Shown here piece by piece: positions 35,301 through 43,180 of a stretch of DNA of 64,000 bases. Made by a program: the position numbers and the translations under genes. Source of the DNA: Cupriavidus pampae (GTDB lineage Bacteria > Pseudomonadota > Gammaproteobacteria > Burkholderiales > Burkholderiaceae); the NCBI RefSeq assembly GCF_914271485.1, contig NZ_CAJZAG010000014.1, positions 62,001 to 126,000 on the forward strand, in the 5' to 3' direction. Under the pieces are notes generated by a model, which worked only from the letters and a program-made list of their open reading frames with translations, searched no databases and had not been told where the DNA came from. How positions within the stretch are numbered: position 1 is the stretch's first letter; the number at the start of each line of letters is the position of its first letter.

Positions 35301-37253
35301 GATCGCGATCGGTTGTGGGACCTCAGCGAGGATCTGCTGATGGTGACGGCTTCCGACGGTACGCTCGAACGTGTGAGCCCGTCGTGGCGGCGCACGCTGG
35401 GGCTGACATCGGCGGACGTGCTCGGACGCTCGTTCATCGTCTTCGTTCATCCCGAAGATCTGGTCGCGGTAACCGAGCAGATGATCGCGCTGCGTGGGGA
35501 CGGCGCGGCGGTGCGCTACGCATCGCGGCTCGGCCGTGGCGATGGCAAGTGGCGCTGGATCGCATGGACCTTGACGCTCGACCCCGCGTCGGGACGCATT
35601 CACGGTGTCGGCCGCGACGTGACCAGCGATCGCGAAGCCGCGGAAGCGTTGCGTCATGCCGACGAGGCACTGCGCATGGCGCAGAAGATGGAGGCCATCG
35701 GCAAGCTGACCGGTGGCGTCGCGCACGATTTCAATAACCTGCTCCAGGTGATCGGCGGCAACCTGCAGCTACTGGCGACCGACGTGGCTGCCGAGGAACG
35801 CTCGACCCAGCGCGTGCGCAATGCGCTCGCGGGCGTGGCGCGCGGCGCCAAGCTTGCGTCGCAACTGCTGGCATTCGGGCGGCGGCAGCCGCTGGCGCCG
35901 AAGGTCGTCAACCTGGGCCGCTTTATCCGCGGCCTCGACGACATGCTGCGGCGCGCGCTTGGCGATGGCGTGGAGATCGAGACCGTGGTCGCCGGGGGCC
36001 TGTGGAACACGCTCGTCGACCCGTTTCAGGTCGAGAACGCCTTGCTCAACCTCGCCATCAACGCGCGCGATGCGATGGCCGGCCATGGGCGACTCACTGT
36101 CGAGGCCGGCAATGCGTCGCTCGACGCAGCGTATGCGCTACGCCATGCGGACGTCACGCCCGGTCAGTACGTGATGGTGGCCGTCACCGACACCGGCATG
36201 GGCATGACGCCGGAGGTTCAGGAGCACGTGTTCGAGCCATTCTTCACGACCAAGCCGGAAGGACAGGGGACGGGCCTTGGCCTGTCGATGGTCTACGGCT
36301 TCGTCAAGCAGTCGGGCGGGCACGTGAAGATCTACAGCGAGGCTGGCGAGGGCACCACCGTGCGGCTGTATCTGCCACGCGAGCGCGCGGACGAAGACCT
36401 CGAGACCGACGTCGATATGGGGGCCGCCATCGGCGGTACCGAAACCGTGCTCGTGGTCGAGGACGACGAGGACGTGCGCAACACCGTGGTCGACATGTTG
36501 TCGAATCTTGGCTACCGGGTGCTCAAGGCCAGGGACGCGCTGAGCGCGCTGGCGATCGTCGAGAGCGGCGTGCCGATCGACGTGCTGTTCAGTGACGTGG
36601 TGATGCCGGGACCGATGCGCAGTCCGGCGATGGCGCGCAAGGTGCGTCAGCGGCTGCCGGGTATCGCGGTGCTGTTCACGTCCGGCTACACCGACAACGC
36701 GATCGTGCATGCGGGGCGGCTCGATGCCGGGATCGAGTTGCTGTCCAAGCCGTACACGCATGAGGCACTCGCGCGCAAGATCCGCCACGTGCTCGCGGGC
36801 GGTGGGGCAATTTTCGAGCCGCTGCCGGTGCCCGAGCCGCACCAGGCTCATCCGACCCACGAGCCGGCGAGAACGGCAGCGCGGCTTCCCGACATGCGCC
36901 TGCTGTTCGTCGAGGATGACGACCTCGTGCGCGCGAGCACGACGGAGCTGCTGCGCAGCTTTGGCCTCGAAGTCATCGAGGCCTGCAATGAAGTGGAAGC
37001 GATGCACGCGATGCGCGACCATCGCATCGACGTGCTGCTGACCGACGTGGGTCTTGGCAGCGTATCGGGCGTCGATCTGGCCATCGAGGCCGCGCGCCAG
37101 TGGCCAGCATTGCGCGTCGTGTTCGTCAGCGGTTACGACGTGACGCTGACACCCGCGCAGCGCGAGGTGCTGCCGCACGCGATCTCGTTACGCAAGCCTT
37201 ACGCGCTCGACGCGTTTATCGACGCACTGCAACGCGTGTTTTCGAAGCCGTAA
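32328..37253 (+). CDS. Giant sensor protein with two histidine-kinase transmitters and three receivers
   Basis: Protein of 1641 residues without membrane helices. Order: PAS (about 40-175), GAF (180-350), first HisKA with His370 in SNISHEFRTPLT and ATPase (475-590, DTGIGIP, GSGIGLALVQEL), receiver 1 (655-770, VSDVMMPGMDG), second GAF (790-960), second PAS (990-1105), second HisKA with His1133 in GGVAHDFNNLLQ and ATPase (1225-1345, GTGLGLSMVYGF), receiver 2 (1375-1490, Asp in FSDVVMPG) and receiver 3 (1515-1635, Asp in LLTDVGLG). GGGAGG precedes ATG 32328; upstream frame is noise. A terminator follows. Confidence 0.92.
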   Translation: MNKSDGMPSIRQSSALADAGAPPFLAGGGEMGALIRAFDWTGSPLGEPTQWPQSLKTAIRIMLTSRQPIWIGWGETLLFFYNDAYKAIIGGRHPSALGRPTIEVWHEIWDDIGPLLATAMAGVEGIFVEQKLLIMERNGYPEETYYTFSYSPVPDDHGGTGGIICANSDGTERVLAERQLTLLRELGASTAEARTREEVCRVAMQALRSNPHDVTFALLYLGERDSGELVLAGREGIAADHAMAPAVLRREAATPWAVQDALQQGRLMLAEPVAEGGNVLPGGAWAVPPRQVAIVPVQPSGDTSQHGVLIVGLNPFRLIGDRYRSFLGLIAGQISGAFGYVNAYEEERRRAEALAEIDRAKTTFFSNISHEFRTPLTLMLGPLEEMLSRPNANSDDQALLEITHRNGMRLLKLVNALLDFSRIEAGRMQMQPQATDLPAFTADLASLFRSAIESAGMRLVVDCPPLSTPVDVDRTMWETIVLNLLSNAYKFTFHGTIAVTVRAFPENGIDDVELEVRDTGIGIPEAELPRLFERFHRVAGAVGRSIEGSGIGLALVQELVRQHGGEIDVDSRLGEGTRVVVRMPRASRLPATPVIPQPAPAPVEMSTQARAYAETATRWGVDAATAETMTADTVATDAPTAPSSDTPDTVATSRARVIVADDNADLREYMRRLLEGAGHAVLLANDGNEALALARVQAPDLIVSDVMMPGMDGVELVHRLREDLSLRDTPVLLLSARAGEEARVSGLASGADDYLTKPFSARELLARVASNLQLSRLRRETELRLRDESRMLEVLNAVGTTVAAELDLGRAVQVVTDAATELTGAAFGAFFYNVLDEKGGSYTLYTLSGAPKDAFEKFPMPRNTAVFAPTFLGQGIVRADDITKDARFGRNPPYRGMPQGHLQVRSYLAASVVSRTGEVMGGLFFGHPRPGIFTERAERMLVGIAAQAAVAIDNARLYQAAQAEIAKRTKAQDALHELNATLERRVTETVADRDRLWDLSEDLLMVTASDGTLERVSPSWRRTLGLTSADVLGRSFIVFVHPEDLVAVTEQMIALRGDGAAVRYASRLGRGDGKWRWIAWTLTLDPASGRIHGVGRDVTSDREAAEALRHADEALRMAQKMEAIGKLTGGVAHDFNNLLQVIGGNLQLLATDVAAEERSTQRVRNALAGVARGAKLASQLLAFGRRQPLAPKVVNLGRFIRGLDDMLRRALGDGVEIETVVAGGLWNTLVDPFQVENALLNLAINARDAMAGHGRLTVEAGNASLDAAYALRHADVTPGQYVMVAVTDTGMGMTPEVQEHVFEPFFTTKPEGQGTGLGLSMVYGFVKQSGGHVKIYSEAGEGTTVRLYLPRERADEDLETDVDMGAAIGGTETVLVVEDDEDVRNTVVDMLSNLGYRVLKARDALSALAIVESGVPIDVLFSDVVMPGPMRSPAMARKVRQRLPGIAVLFTSGYTDNAIVHAGRLDAGIELLSKPYTHEALARKIRHVLAGGGAIFEPLPVPEPHQAHPTHEPARTAARLPDMRLLFVEDDDLVRASTTELLRSFGLEVIEACNEVEAMHAMRDHRIDVLLTDVGLGSVSGVDLAIEAARQWPALRVVFVSGYDVTLTPAQREVLPHAISLRKPYALDAFIDALQRVFSKP

Positions 37254-37258
37254 ACGAA

Positions 37259-37288
37259 AAAACCGGCGGCTAGAGACCCGCCGGTTTT
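37259..37288. terminator. Bidirectional Rho-independent terminator
   Basis: AAAACCGGCGG (37259-37269) pairs perfectly with CCGCCGGTTTT (37278-37288) around an 8-base loop, with A-run on one side and T-run on the other. It can end transcripts of the giant kinase gene (plus) and of the DGAR-repeat gene (minus). Confidence 0.9.
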
Positions 37289-37301
37289 CTACAAACCTCA
37301 A

Positions 37302-37802
37302 TCAGACCAGAGCGCCGTCGGTATAGACATCGCGTTGACCGTTACGGGCACCATCGACAAACGGGTTGCGCGGGCTGTTGATCTGGCGGGCGCCGTCCTT
37401 CCACGGGTCAACTTGACGCGACGGTTCGGACGAGACACCCACGCGGTCCAGACCGGCTACCAGCGCGCCGTCGGTGTAGACGTCGGGTTGGCGGGCACCG
37501 TCGTAGAACGAGTTACGCGGGCGGTTGACGTTGCCAGCTACCAGACGGGCGCCGTCGGTGAACGGGTCGAAGCTGCGGGCACCTTCGGTGTAGCCATCGC
37601 GGTTGCTGATGCGGGCGCCGTCGGTGAAGGTGCTGCGCGGTTCGTTGACGCTGCGGGCACCGTCGGTGAACGTGCTGCGGGGTTCGCTGATGGTGCGGGC
37701 ACCGTCCAGGTACGGGTCACGTGCGCCTTGTGCGGCTTGGGCGGCACCACCAATGAAGGCGGCTGCAAGGGCGGCGGCGGTAAGGATGGTCTTGGCGTTC
37801 AT
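37302..37802 (-). CDS. Secreted DGAR-repeat protein, function unknown
   Basis: Protein of 166 residues. A signal peptide (residues 1-23, ending AAQAA) is followed by about ten degenerate repeats of 11-19 residues, each built on an aromatic residue then xDGAR: YLDGAR, FTDGAR (three times), YTEGAR, FYDGAR, WKDGAR, FVDGAR and two YTDGALV. It has no Cys and is rich in Asp, Arg, Gly, Asn and Pro, so the mature part is probably extended or disordered, binding a ligand, metal or surface. AGGAG precedes the ATG. I know no function for it. Confidence 0.8.
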   Translation of the reverse strand: MNAKTILTAAALAAAFIGGAAQAAQGARDPYLDGARTISEPRSTFTDGARSVNEPRSTFTDGARISNRDGYTEGARSFDPFTDGARLVAGNVNRPRNSFYDGARQPDVYTDGALVAGLDRVGVSSEPSRQVDPWKDGARQINSPRNPFVDGARNGQRDVYTDGALV

Positions 37803-37871
37803 GGTCTAGCTCCTGGCGTTGGGCCGCTTCTGTCGGCCCGGTATCTATTTCAGGGATCTTTCGGCACATGC

Positions 37872-37890
37872 ATCTACTACTAGGTAGATA
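37872..37890. promoter_or_regulatory. Palindrome copy 1 upstream of the DGAR gene
   Basis: ATCTAC-TACTAG-GTAGAT (37872-37889) is a perfect 6+6 inverted repeat 70 bases before the DGAR-protein ATG. It shares ATCTACTACTAG and TAGATA with the copy at 38018, so the two look like sites of one dimeric regulator. Confidence 0.55.
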
Positions 37891-38015
37891 ACTTGGCTCA
37901 AAAAAAAGACCGCCTGTCCGGTACTGATCTTAGTGCTGTGGTGCTGGTCTGCTTTCGCATTTGCCGCGCTTTGCTTTGCTTGCCGGTTCACTGCGTCGCG
38001 ACCATGGACCGAATA

Positions 38016-38037
38016 TTATCTACTACTAGATAGATAA
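38016..38037. promoter_or_regulatory. Palindrome copy 2 upstream of the DGAR gene
   Basis: TTATCTA (38016-38022) and TAGATAA (38031-38037) frame CTACTAGA. Aligned with copy 1 the shared core is 19 bases with one or two differences; the centres are 146 bases apart. That distance would allow looping by one regulator. Confidence 0.55.
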
Positions 38038-38107
38038 GCAAGGGGAAGTTTTAGAAAACCCTCTCTAAAGCCTTCTTTCCCTTAATAAGGGCATTATGAA
38101 GCACAAA

Positions 38108-39628
38108 TCAACCGTGTGAAGCCGTCGAAGACCCTACGATAGGTATTGCACTGGGCACTTGAGCACGCAGATCGGCGCCGCTCCCGTCGCCAGAGAGCAG
38201 CGGCAGGCGGATGATCAGCGAGGCGCCGCCGCCGGGCGGCGATTCGGCGTCGATGGTGCCGCCGTGACGTTCGATGATGCCGCGGCAGATCGACAGTCCG
38301 AGGCCCATGCCATTCGACTTGGTGGTGTGGAACGCGTGGAACAGCCGCGTCATATGCTCGGGGGGAATGCCGGGACCGGTGTCGCTCACGATCACGGTCA
38401 CCGCGTTGTCGGGCGTGGTGCGGCTGGACACCGTCAATTGCCGGCGGCCTGGCATCGTGGCCATGGCCTGCGCGGCGTTGACCATCAGATTGACCAGGAC
38501 CTGCTGAAGTTGCGTCCAGTCGCCGCGAATCGTCGCGGCATCGGCGGCGAGGTCGAGATCGGCGGCGACGCGATGGTCCTGCAGTTCGCGCCGCACGACC
38601 TCGAGCGCCCCGACCACGAGCCGGTTGACGTCGATCTGCTCGTACTTGGGCGCCGATTTGCGCGCCATGGCGCGAATGCGCTGGATGATCTCGGTGGCGC
38701 GGCTCGCATCGCGCACGATCTGCTCGACCGAGTCGGCGGCTTCCTCGAGGTTCGGCTGCGGCCGGCGCAGCCAGCGCAGCGCGGAATTGCCGCAGGCGAT
38801 CACCGCCGCCATCGGCTGCGTGACCTCGTGCGCGATCGAGGCGGCAAGCTGGCCCAGCGTGGCCACGCGCGCGGCATGGGCGAGTTCGGCCATGGTGCCC
38901 TGCAGCGCCTGCTGCGTGCGGACGGTCTCGGTGACGTCCATCAGCGCGCCGACATATTCGTGGCGATCGCCCTCGCTGACCGTGCGCCGCGCCACCAGAT
39001 GCACGTGCAGCACCTCGTCGTCGGGCATGCGCAGCCGATGCTTGAGTTCGATCAGCGGCGCGCCGCCGAGCATCGCGGCATGCGTGCGCTGAACCTCCGC
39101 CAGGTCGTCCGGATGCACGCGCGGCATGATCCGGCTTAAATGGGCTTCCTCGGTCATCGGATAGCCGAAGATGCGATACGACTCGGTGGACCACACCATT
39201 GTGCCTTCCGGAAACCGGATGAAGATGCTGCCGGTCTTGCTGAGCTTCTGGGCTTCCGCGAGAAATGCCTCGCTGCGGGCCAGCGCGGCCTCGGCCAGGC
39301 GACGTTGCGCCATGTCCGCCAGCATGCGCAGCGCGAGCATTGTCGTGGTGCAGATGGCCAACAGGGCGAACAGGCAGCGCACGAGGTGGCCGTGATCGTC
39401 CATATGCGGCGGCGCCACGCCATAGGCGGTCAGCGTGAGCACGGCCGAAGCACCCCCCGCGAGGCGCGTGGCGGGCATCGAGCCGGTCAGCGCCACCATC
39501 AGGATCACGAGTACGTAGAGCACGGCGACGGCGAAGTCGAGCGTCGTCAGCGCGTCGATCAGGAAGATAGCCAGGCCCAGCGCGAACGCGGCGCAATTCA
39601 GCAGTCGATTGGTCGTCTCGTTACGCAT
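38108..39628 (-). CDS. Membrane PAS sensor histidine kinase, FixL-like
   Basis: Kinase of 506 residues. Four hydrophobic helices (about 10-110), a PAS/PAC domain (125-245, IFGYPMTEE then HVHLVARRTV), a HisKA helix with the phospho-His in ASIAHEVTQPMAAV and an ATPase domain with NLMVNAAQAM, DTGPGIP and GMGLGLSICRGI. The helix type (HExxQP) is that of FixL/NtrB-like kinases. No response regulator is adjacent, so it is an orphan. It is divergent from dps. Confidence 0.93.
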   Translation of the reverse strand: MRNETTNRLLNCAAFALGLAIFLIDALTTLDFAVAVLYVLVILMVALTGSMPATRLAGGASAVLTLTAYGVAPPHMDDHGHLVRCLFALLAICTTTMLALRMLADMAQRRLAEAALARSEAFLAEAQKLSKTGSIFIRFPEGTMVWSTESYRIFGYPMTEEAHLSRIMPRVHPDDLAEVQRTHAAMLGGAPLIELKHRLRMPDDEVLHVHLVARRTVSEGDRHEYVGALMDVTETVRTQQALQGTMAELAHAARVATLGQLAASIAHEVTQPMAAVIACGNSALRWLRRPQPNLEEAADSVEQIVRDASRATEIIQRIRAMARKSAPKYEQIDVNRLVVGALEVVRRELQDHRVAADLDLAADAATIRGDWTQLQQVLVNLMVNAAQAMATMPGRRQLTVSSRTTPDNAVTVIVSDTGPGIPPEHMTRLFHAFHTTKSNGMGLGLSICRGIIERHGGTIDAESPPGGGASLIIRLPLLSGDGSGADLRAQVPSAIPIVGSSTASHG

Positions 39629-39871
39629 GCGGCTGGATGTGGTGTGTATCTGGTGTGAATACCATGACCCGAGCGTGATACTAAGCCAATGTATCGGCAG
39701 GTGAAATCATATGAAAGTATGACCACTTGTCTACATGGCAAGGCATGGATCGCGCGTGCCGATGCTCGGGCAAATGCGAAATACGCTCCCGGGATGCAAA
39801 GCGTCTGTCACGGTGACGGTGCACCATCGAAACACCATCCTTCCCGTTGCGATCACTCACCTGGAGTCACC

Positions 39872-40348
39872 ATGTTAGATCCTTCGCGCGCCGCCGATCC
39901 CGGGCTGGCCGTTACCGAACTGTCCGATTCGCTCAACCGCCTGCTCGCGGACGTCTTCGCGCTGTACCTCAAGACCAAGAATTTCCACTGGCACATGTCC
40001 GGTCCGCATTTCCGTGACTATCACCTGATGCTCGACGAACAGTCGGACCAGATCTTCGCGATCACCGACGACATTGCCGAGCGCGTGCGCAAGATCGGCG
40101 GCACCACGCTGCGCTCCATCGGCAATATCGCACGCCTGCAACGGCTGCGCGATAACGACGAGGAAGCGGTCACCGCGCATGCCATGCTACGCGAGCTACA
40201 CGCCGACAATCTCGCGTTAGTCGCCGCGATGCTCGAATCGCACGATCTCTGCGATGACCATGCCGACGTCGCCACGGCGAGCCTGCTGGAAAACTGGATC
40301 GACGAAGCCCAGCGTCGCGCGTGGTTCCTGGCCGAGGCCGTGAAGTAG
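39872..40348 (+). CDS. dps: Dps-family ferritin-like DNA-protection protein
   Basis: Protein of 158 residues. The ferroxidase ligands are visible in TKNFHWHMSGPHF (His), DYHLMLDEQSDQIFAITDDIAER (Asp/Glu; 20 residues of it quoted are LMLDEQSDQIFAITDDIAER) and the family core TTLRSIG follows. It oxidises and stores iron and protects DNA from peroxide. GGAG lies 8 bases before ATG 39872; the longer open frame upstream is not protein-like. It is divergent from the kinase at 39628 with 243 gene-free bases between. The 12 bases to the convergent cydB end are tight. Confidence 0.93.
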   Translation: MLDPSRAADPGLAVTELSDSLNRLLADVFALYLKTKNFHWHMSGPHFRDYHLMLDEQSDQIFAITDDIAERVRKIGGTTLRSIGNIARLQRLRDNDEEAVTAHAMLRELHADNLALVAAMLESHDLCDDHADVATASLLENWIDEAQRRAWFLAEAVK

Positions 40349-40359
40349 TCAGAACAAGT

Positions 40360-41430
40360 TCAGAACAACCTGCGACGCGCGCGGCGGTCGCCGCGTGCGG
40401 TACGCAAGGCATGGTTCTGGTACAGCGCATAGCCGACCATGATCGGCAGCAGCACGCCGACGCCGACCAGCATCAACGCGAGCACGCGATCGTCCGACGC
40501 CGCTTCCGCAAGCGTGAGGCGGCCGGGCACGACATACGGGAACACACTCGACGCGAGTCCCGCGAGCGAGACCAGGAACAGCGCGACCGCCACGCCGAAC
40601 GGCGCACGGCGCGCGCGCTCATGACTATTGCGGGCCGGATGGCGTAACACGACCACGAGACGCACGAGATACAGCGCAAGCGCCGCGGCAATCAGCCCGA
40701 GCGCGATGGATGCCCATGGCAGCGTTTTCAGCTCGTCACGTTGATGCCACAGCATGTCTCCCGCCAACAGCACCGCGCTGCCCAGGGCGAGTACCAGCGC
40801 GCACGGCGTCCAGCGCCGATGCTCGATGGACGCCACGCCGCGACCGATCAGATAGGTGGATCCGAGCAGCGCATAACCCGCGCACACGCCGAGTATCGCG
40901 GCAAGCACGAGCGTGCTGTGCCACGCCCCGGGGCGCATGCCGGTGAGCAGGCGGCCGACGAGCACCCCCTGCGACACCGCCACCAGCAGACTGCCGAGAC
41001 CGAGGAGGCGGTCCCATGTGGCGAGGCTCCAGCGTTGATGCGGCCGCCGCGCCTTGGTCGAAAGCTCGGCTGTCGCCGGCAATCCGGCGGCATCGCGTGC
41101 GCTGCCGCGCAACTCGATGGCCGCGCCGCGTGCGATCAGGCCGAGGATCAGCGTGATGACCGGCACGTACAGTTGCGGCAGCAGCAGCGCATAGGCGGCG
41201 GGGAACGCGCCAAACAGGCCGCCGCCGATCACGACCAGCCAGGTCTCGTTGGCGTCGCGCATATGCACGATCGTGTCGATCATGACCTCGCGCGTCGGGC
41301 GGTCCGGCGCGAACAGGCTCAGGATGCCGATGCCGAGGTCGAAGCCATCCGAAACCACATAGCACGCCGCCATGAGCGCGAGGATCCAGAACCAGACGTC
41401 GACGAGCAACGTATGGGGAAGAGTGTCCAT
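40360..41430 (-). CDS. cydB: Cytochrome bd oxidase subunit II-like protein, no subunit I nearby
   Basis: CydB-family protein of 356 residues with about eight to nine membrane helices. SDGFDLGIGILSLF and ANETWLVVIGGGLFGAFP are the family signatures, but the usual VWDGNETW reads MRDANETW. No cydA, the haem-bearing subunit, is in the window. It is the last gene of a co-directional run that includes DUF3331 (47 bases upstream) and an AraC regulator. The ribosome-binding site of ATG 41430 is weak. It may partner a CydA encoded elsewhere or have diverged in function. Confidence 0.85.
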   Translation of the reverse strand: MDTLPHTLLVDVWFWILALMAACYVVSDGFDLGIGILSLFAPDRPTREVMIDTIVHMRDANETWLVVIGGGLFGAFPAAYALLLPQLYVPVITLILGLIARGAAIELRGSARDAAGLPATAELSTKARRPHQRWSLATWDRLLGLGSLLVAVSQGVLVGRLLTGMRPGAWHSTLVLAAILGVCAGYALLGSTYLIGRGVASIEHRRWTPCALVLALGSAVLLAGDMLWHQRDELKTLPWASIALGLIAAALALYLVRLVVVLRHPARNSHERARRAPFGVAVALFLVSLAGLASSVFPYVVPGRLTLAEAASDDRVLALMLVGVGVLLPIMVGYALYQNHALRTARGDRRARRRLF

Positions 41431-41477
41431 CGAATGAATCCGAGAGTGTCGCGGCTTGCGCGCCTTGTTTTTCGGCC

Positions 41478-42005
41478 TTAGCGTCCATGCGCGCGGTAAC
41501 GGAACACCGGACGCGGTTCGTCGCGCACGGGCTCGTTGACGTGACAGGCCTGCTCCAGCGCGGCCGCCAGGATCATCGCGCCCGCATTGAGCGCGGCGGG
41601 CCGCGAACGCTGCGGGCGGAAGATCGCCTCGCCGCGCGCGATCGGCCGGCCCGTCAGCGAGCAGGTGCCCGAGGAACGTGCCGAGGCCGCGGTCCAGATC
41701 TGCTCGCCGTAGCGGCAGTGCGTGGCATCGCGCCAGCTCACGATCGCCAGCGTCGGGCTGGGCCGTTCGATCACCGTGACCATCGGCGCATGCGGGCGTT
41801 GGGCGCGCTGCGCGCGATGGGCGTCTTCGTCGGCGGGGTGGGCCGTCATCGTCGCCAGCGCGCCGGCCGGAATGCGTTGCGGCGCGAGCAGGGCAATGGT
41901 GCGCGACCACGTGTCATGGGCGGTGCGATGGCGGCCATCGTGCATCTCTTGCGCTTCAGATGCTTCGCGGGTGTCGTCAAAGGCGGTGTACGCGGAATCA
42001 AGCAT
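41478..42005 (-). CDS. DUF3331 protein
   Basis: Protein of 175 residues. The C-terminal half carries the DUF3331 pattern: VIERPSPTLAIVSWRDATHCRYGEQ (core SWRDATHCRYGEQIW) then SGTCSLTGRPIARGEAIFRP and LNAGAMILA. Two to three Cys in this part could bind a metal. DUF3331 is mostly known from Burkholderiaceae and has no assigned function. GGGAG precedes ATG 42005, and the start overlaps the AraC stop by 8 bases, so the two are co-translated. Confidence 0.82.
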   Translation of the reverse strand: MLDSAYTAFDDTREASEAQEMHDGRHRTAHDTWSRTIALLAPQRIPAGALATMTAHPADEDAHRAQRAQRPHAPMVTVIERPSPTLAIVSWRDATHCRYGEQIWTAASARSSGTCSLTGRPIARGEAIFRPQRSRPAALNAGAMILAAALEQACHVNEPVRDEPRPVFRYRAHGR

Positions 42006-43008
42006 GGGAGCTCCCGGTGGTGGTTGCGACCTTGACGCGCCAGCAGTGCGGCGTATCGCCAACGAAGCGTTTGAAGACGGTAGTGAAGTGCGCCTGCGAG
42101 CGGAAGCCGCAGCGCAGCGCCACGTCGAGCACGCTGCCGCCGGTCTGCCGCAGCAGATCCTGTGCGTGTTCGATGCGTCGGCGCAGCAGGTACTCGTGCG
42201 GGCGCATGCCCGTGGTGCGGCGGAACTGTGCCGCGAAGTGCATGCGCGTCATGCCCGTGCTCTCGGCGATATCGGCAAGGCCAATGGGCGTGTCGAGATT
42301 AGCGTCGATGTATTCGAGCGCGCGGCGCAGGCGCCATTGCGGCAGTTTGGCGCGCGTGCGCTGGCCAGTGGCCGCGCGATGAAAGTGGGCGGCCACGACG
42401 CGCGACACGATTGCCAGCGCCACGCTGTCCGCGAACATGCGGCCGAGGCCGGGGTCCTGCGTCTGCGCTACGGCAAGGGCCTGTCCGAGGCGCTCGAGCG
42501 CGGGGTCGGTGTGCAGGAACGGATCGTCGAGGATCACGTCGTCCAGCGGCGCGTGGCCGAACTGGTCGCTGTGGCAGCGGGCCAGCACGGACTGCGGCAC
42601 GAACAGATGCAGCACGTCGCAGGCCCCATCGTAGGTGGCACTCGCGGCGACGCCCGGGGCCGTGATCTGTACCGCGCCCGGGGCAAGGCGGCCATCGAAG
42701 ATCGGCTTGCCCCCGCACAGCAGACGCACGGAGGCCGTGCGCAGGTTCAGGCTGATGCAGTGCCAGCGCGCATCGCCGGGATGGGACACGGTCTGTGTGT
42801 CGCCGCCTTCGCAGGTCCAGCGCGAGACCAGGATGGTGTCCAGATCGCAGGGCGCGGCCTGCGGCGGATAGCGCCACGCGCGCTCCGGTTGCACCGGATC
42901 TGGCATGCGCGCGGCGCGCGTCAGGTCGAGCATCGGTGCCGAATCGCGCCGCGGCGGCTGGGGCAGGAATGCGGGCGTGACTGGCACCGGCATCGAAAGA
43001 TCTTTCAT
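41998..43008 (-). CDS. AraC-family transcription regulator
   Basis: Regulator of 336 residues. An N-terminal ligand/dimerisation region of about 220 residues is followed by two helix-turn-helix motifs (about 235-330): IGLADIAESTGMTRMHFAAQF and VLDVALRCGFRSQAHFTTVF (20 residues each). GGAG lies 8 bases before ATG 43008. It is placed between the 33-residue peptide gene and DUF3331, suggesting control of its own cluster. Confidence 0.92.
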   Translation of the reverse strand: MKDLSMPVPVTPAFLPQPPRRDSAPMLDLTRAARMPDPVQPERAWRYPPQAAPCDLDTILVSRWTCEGGDTQTVSHPGDARWHCISLNLRTASVRLLCGGKPIFDGRLAPGAVQITAPGVAASATYDGACDVLHLFVPQSVLARCHSDQFGHAPLDDVILDDPFLHTDPALERLGQALAVAQTQDPGLGRMFADSVALAIVSRVVAAHFHRAATGQRTRAKLPQWRLRRALEYIDANLDTPIGLADIAESTGMTRMHFAAQFRRTTGMRPHEYLLRRRIEHAQDLLRQTGGSVLDVALRCGFRSQAHFTTVFKRFVGDTPHCWRVKVATTTGSSHA

Positions 43009-43039
43009 GGCAGAAACTCCGGTAATTCGGTGGCGGACG

Positions 43040-43141
43040 TCAGTCCGTGTACTGGATGAACGCAACGGCAATCAGGATCAGATTCATCACGGCAAGCGCA
43101 ATCCATCCGTACATCAACATCAGGCTTTCGTTGTCGTTCAT
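43040..43141 (-). CDS. 33-residue single-span membrane peptide
   Basis: A small ORF reading MNDNESLMLMYGW then the hydrophobic IALAVMNLILIAVAFI and the tail QYTD. AAGGAG sits 7 bases before the ATG, the best kind of support for so short a gene. One membrane helix with an acidic N-terminus outside the span is predicted. It lies 39 bases after the FAD monooxygenase and 31 before the AraC gene, on the same strand, three genes ahead of the CydB gene. A CydX-like accessory role is possible but sequence similarity to CydX is not evident. Confidence 0.7.
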   Translation of the reverse strand: MNDNESLMLMYGWIALAVMNLILIAVAFIQYTD

Positions 43142-43180
43142 CGCTTACTCCTTGCTTCCGGCGAGCTACGGGGTGATGGG

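Larger units (their letters stand above)
37803..38107. other. 305-base gene-free region between the DGAR gene and a sensor kinase
   Basis: No ORF with a ribosome-binding site is visible. The stretch is AT-richer than its surroundings and holds an A-tract (37900-37908), two related palindromes (separate entries), TTTAGA/TCTAAA (around 38050-38070) and CCCTTAATAAGGG (around 38079-38091) near the end of the convergent-side kinase gene. It should contain the DGAR promoter. Confidence 0.6.

Noticed and set aside
39689..39871. Longer Dps start at 39689
   Set aside because: The extra residues are not conserved-looking and ATG 39872 has GGAG at the right distance.
41431..41910. N-terminal extension of cydB
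   Set aside because: The extension is antisense-like, Arg/Ala-rich and overlaps DUF3331 in another frame; CydB proteins start near the DVWFWIL helix.
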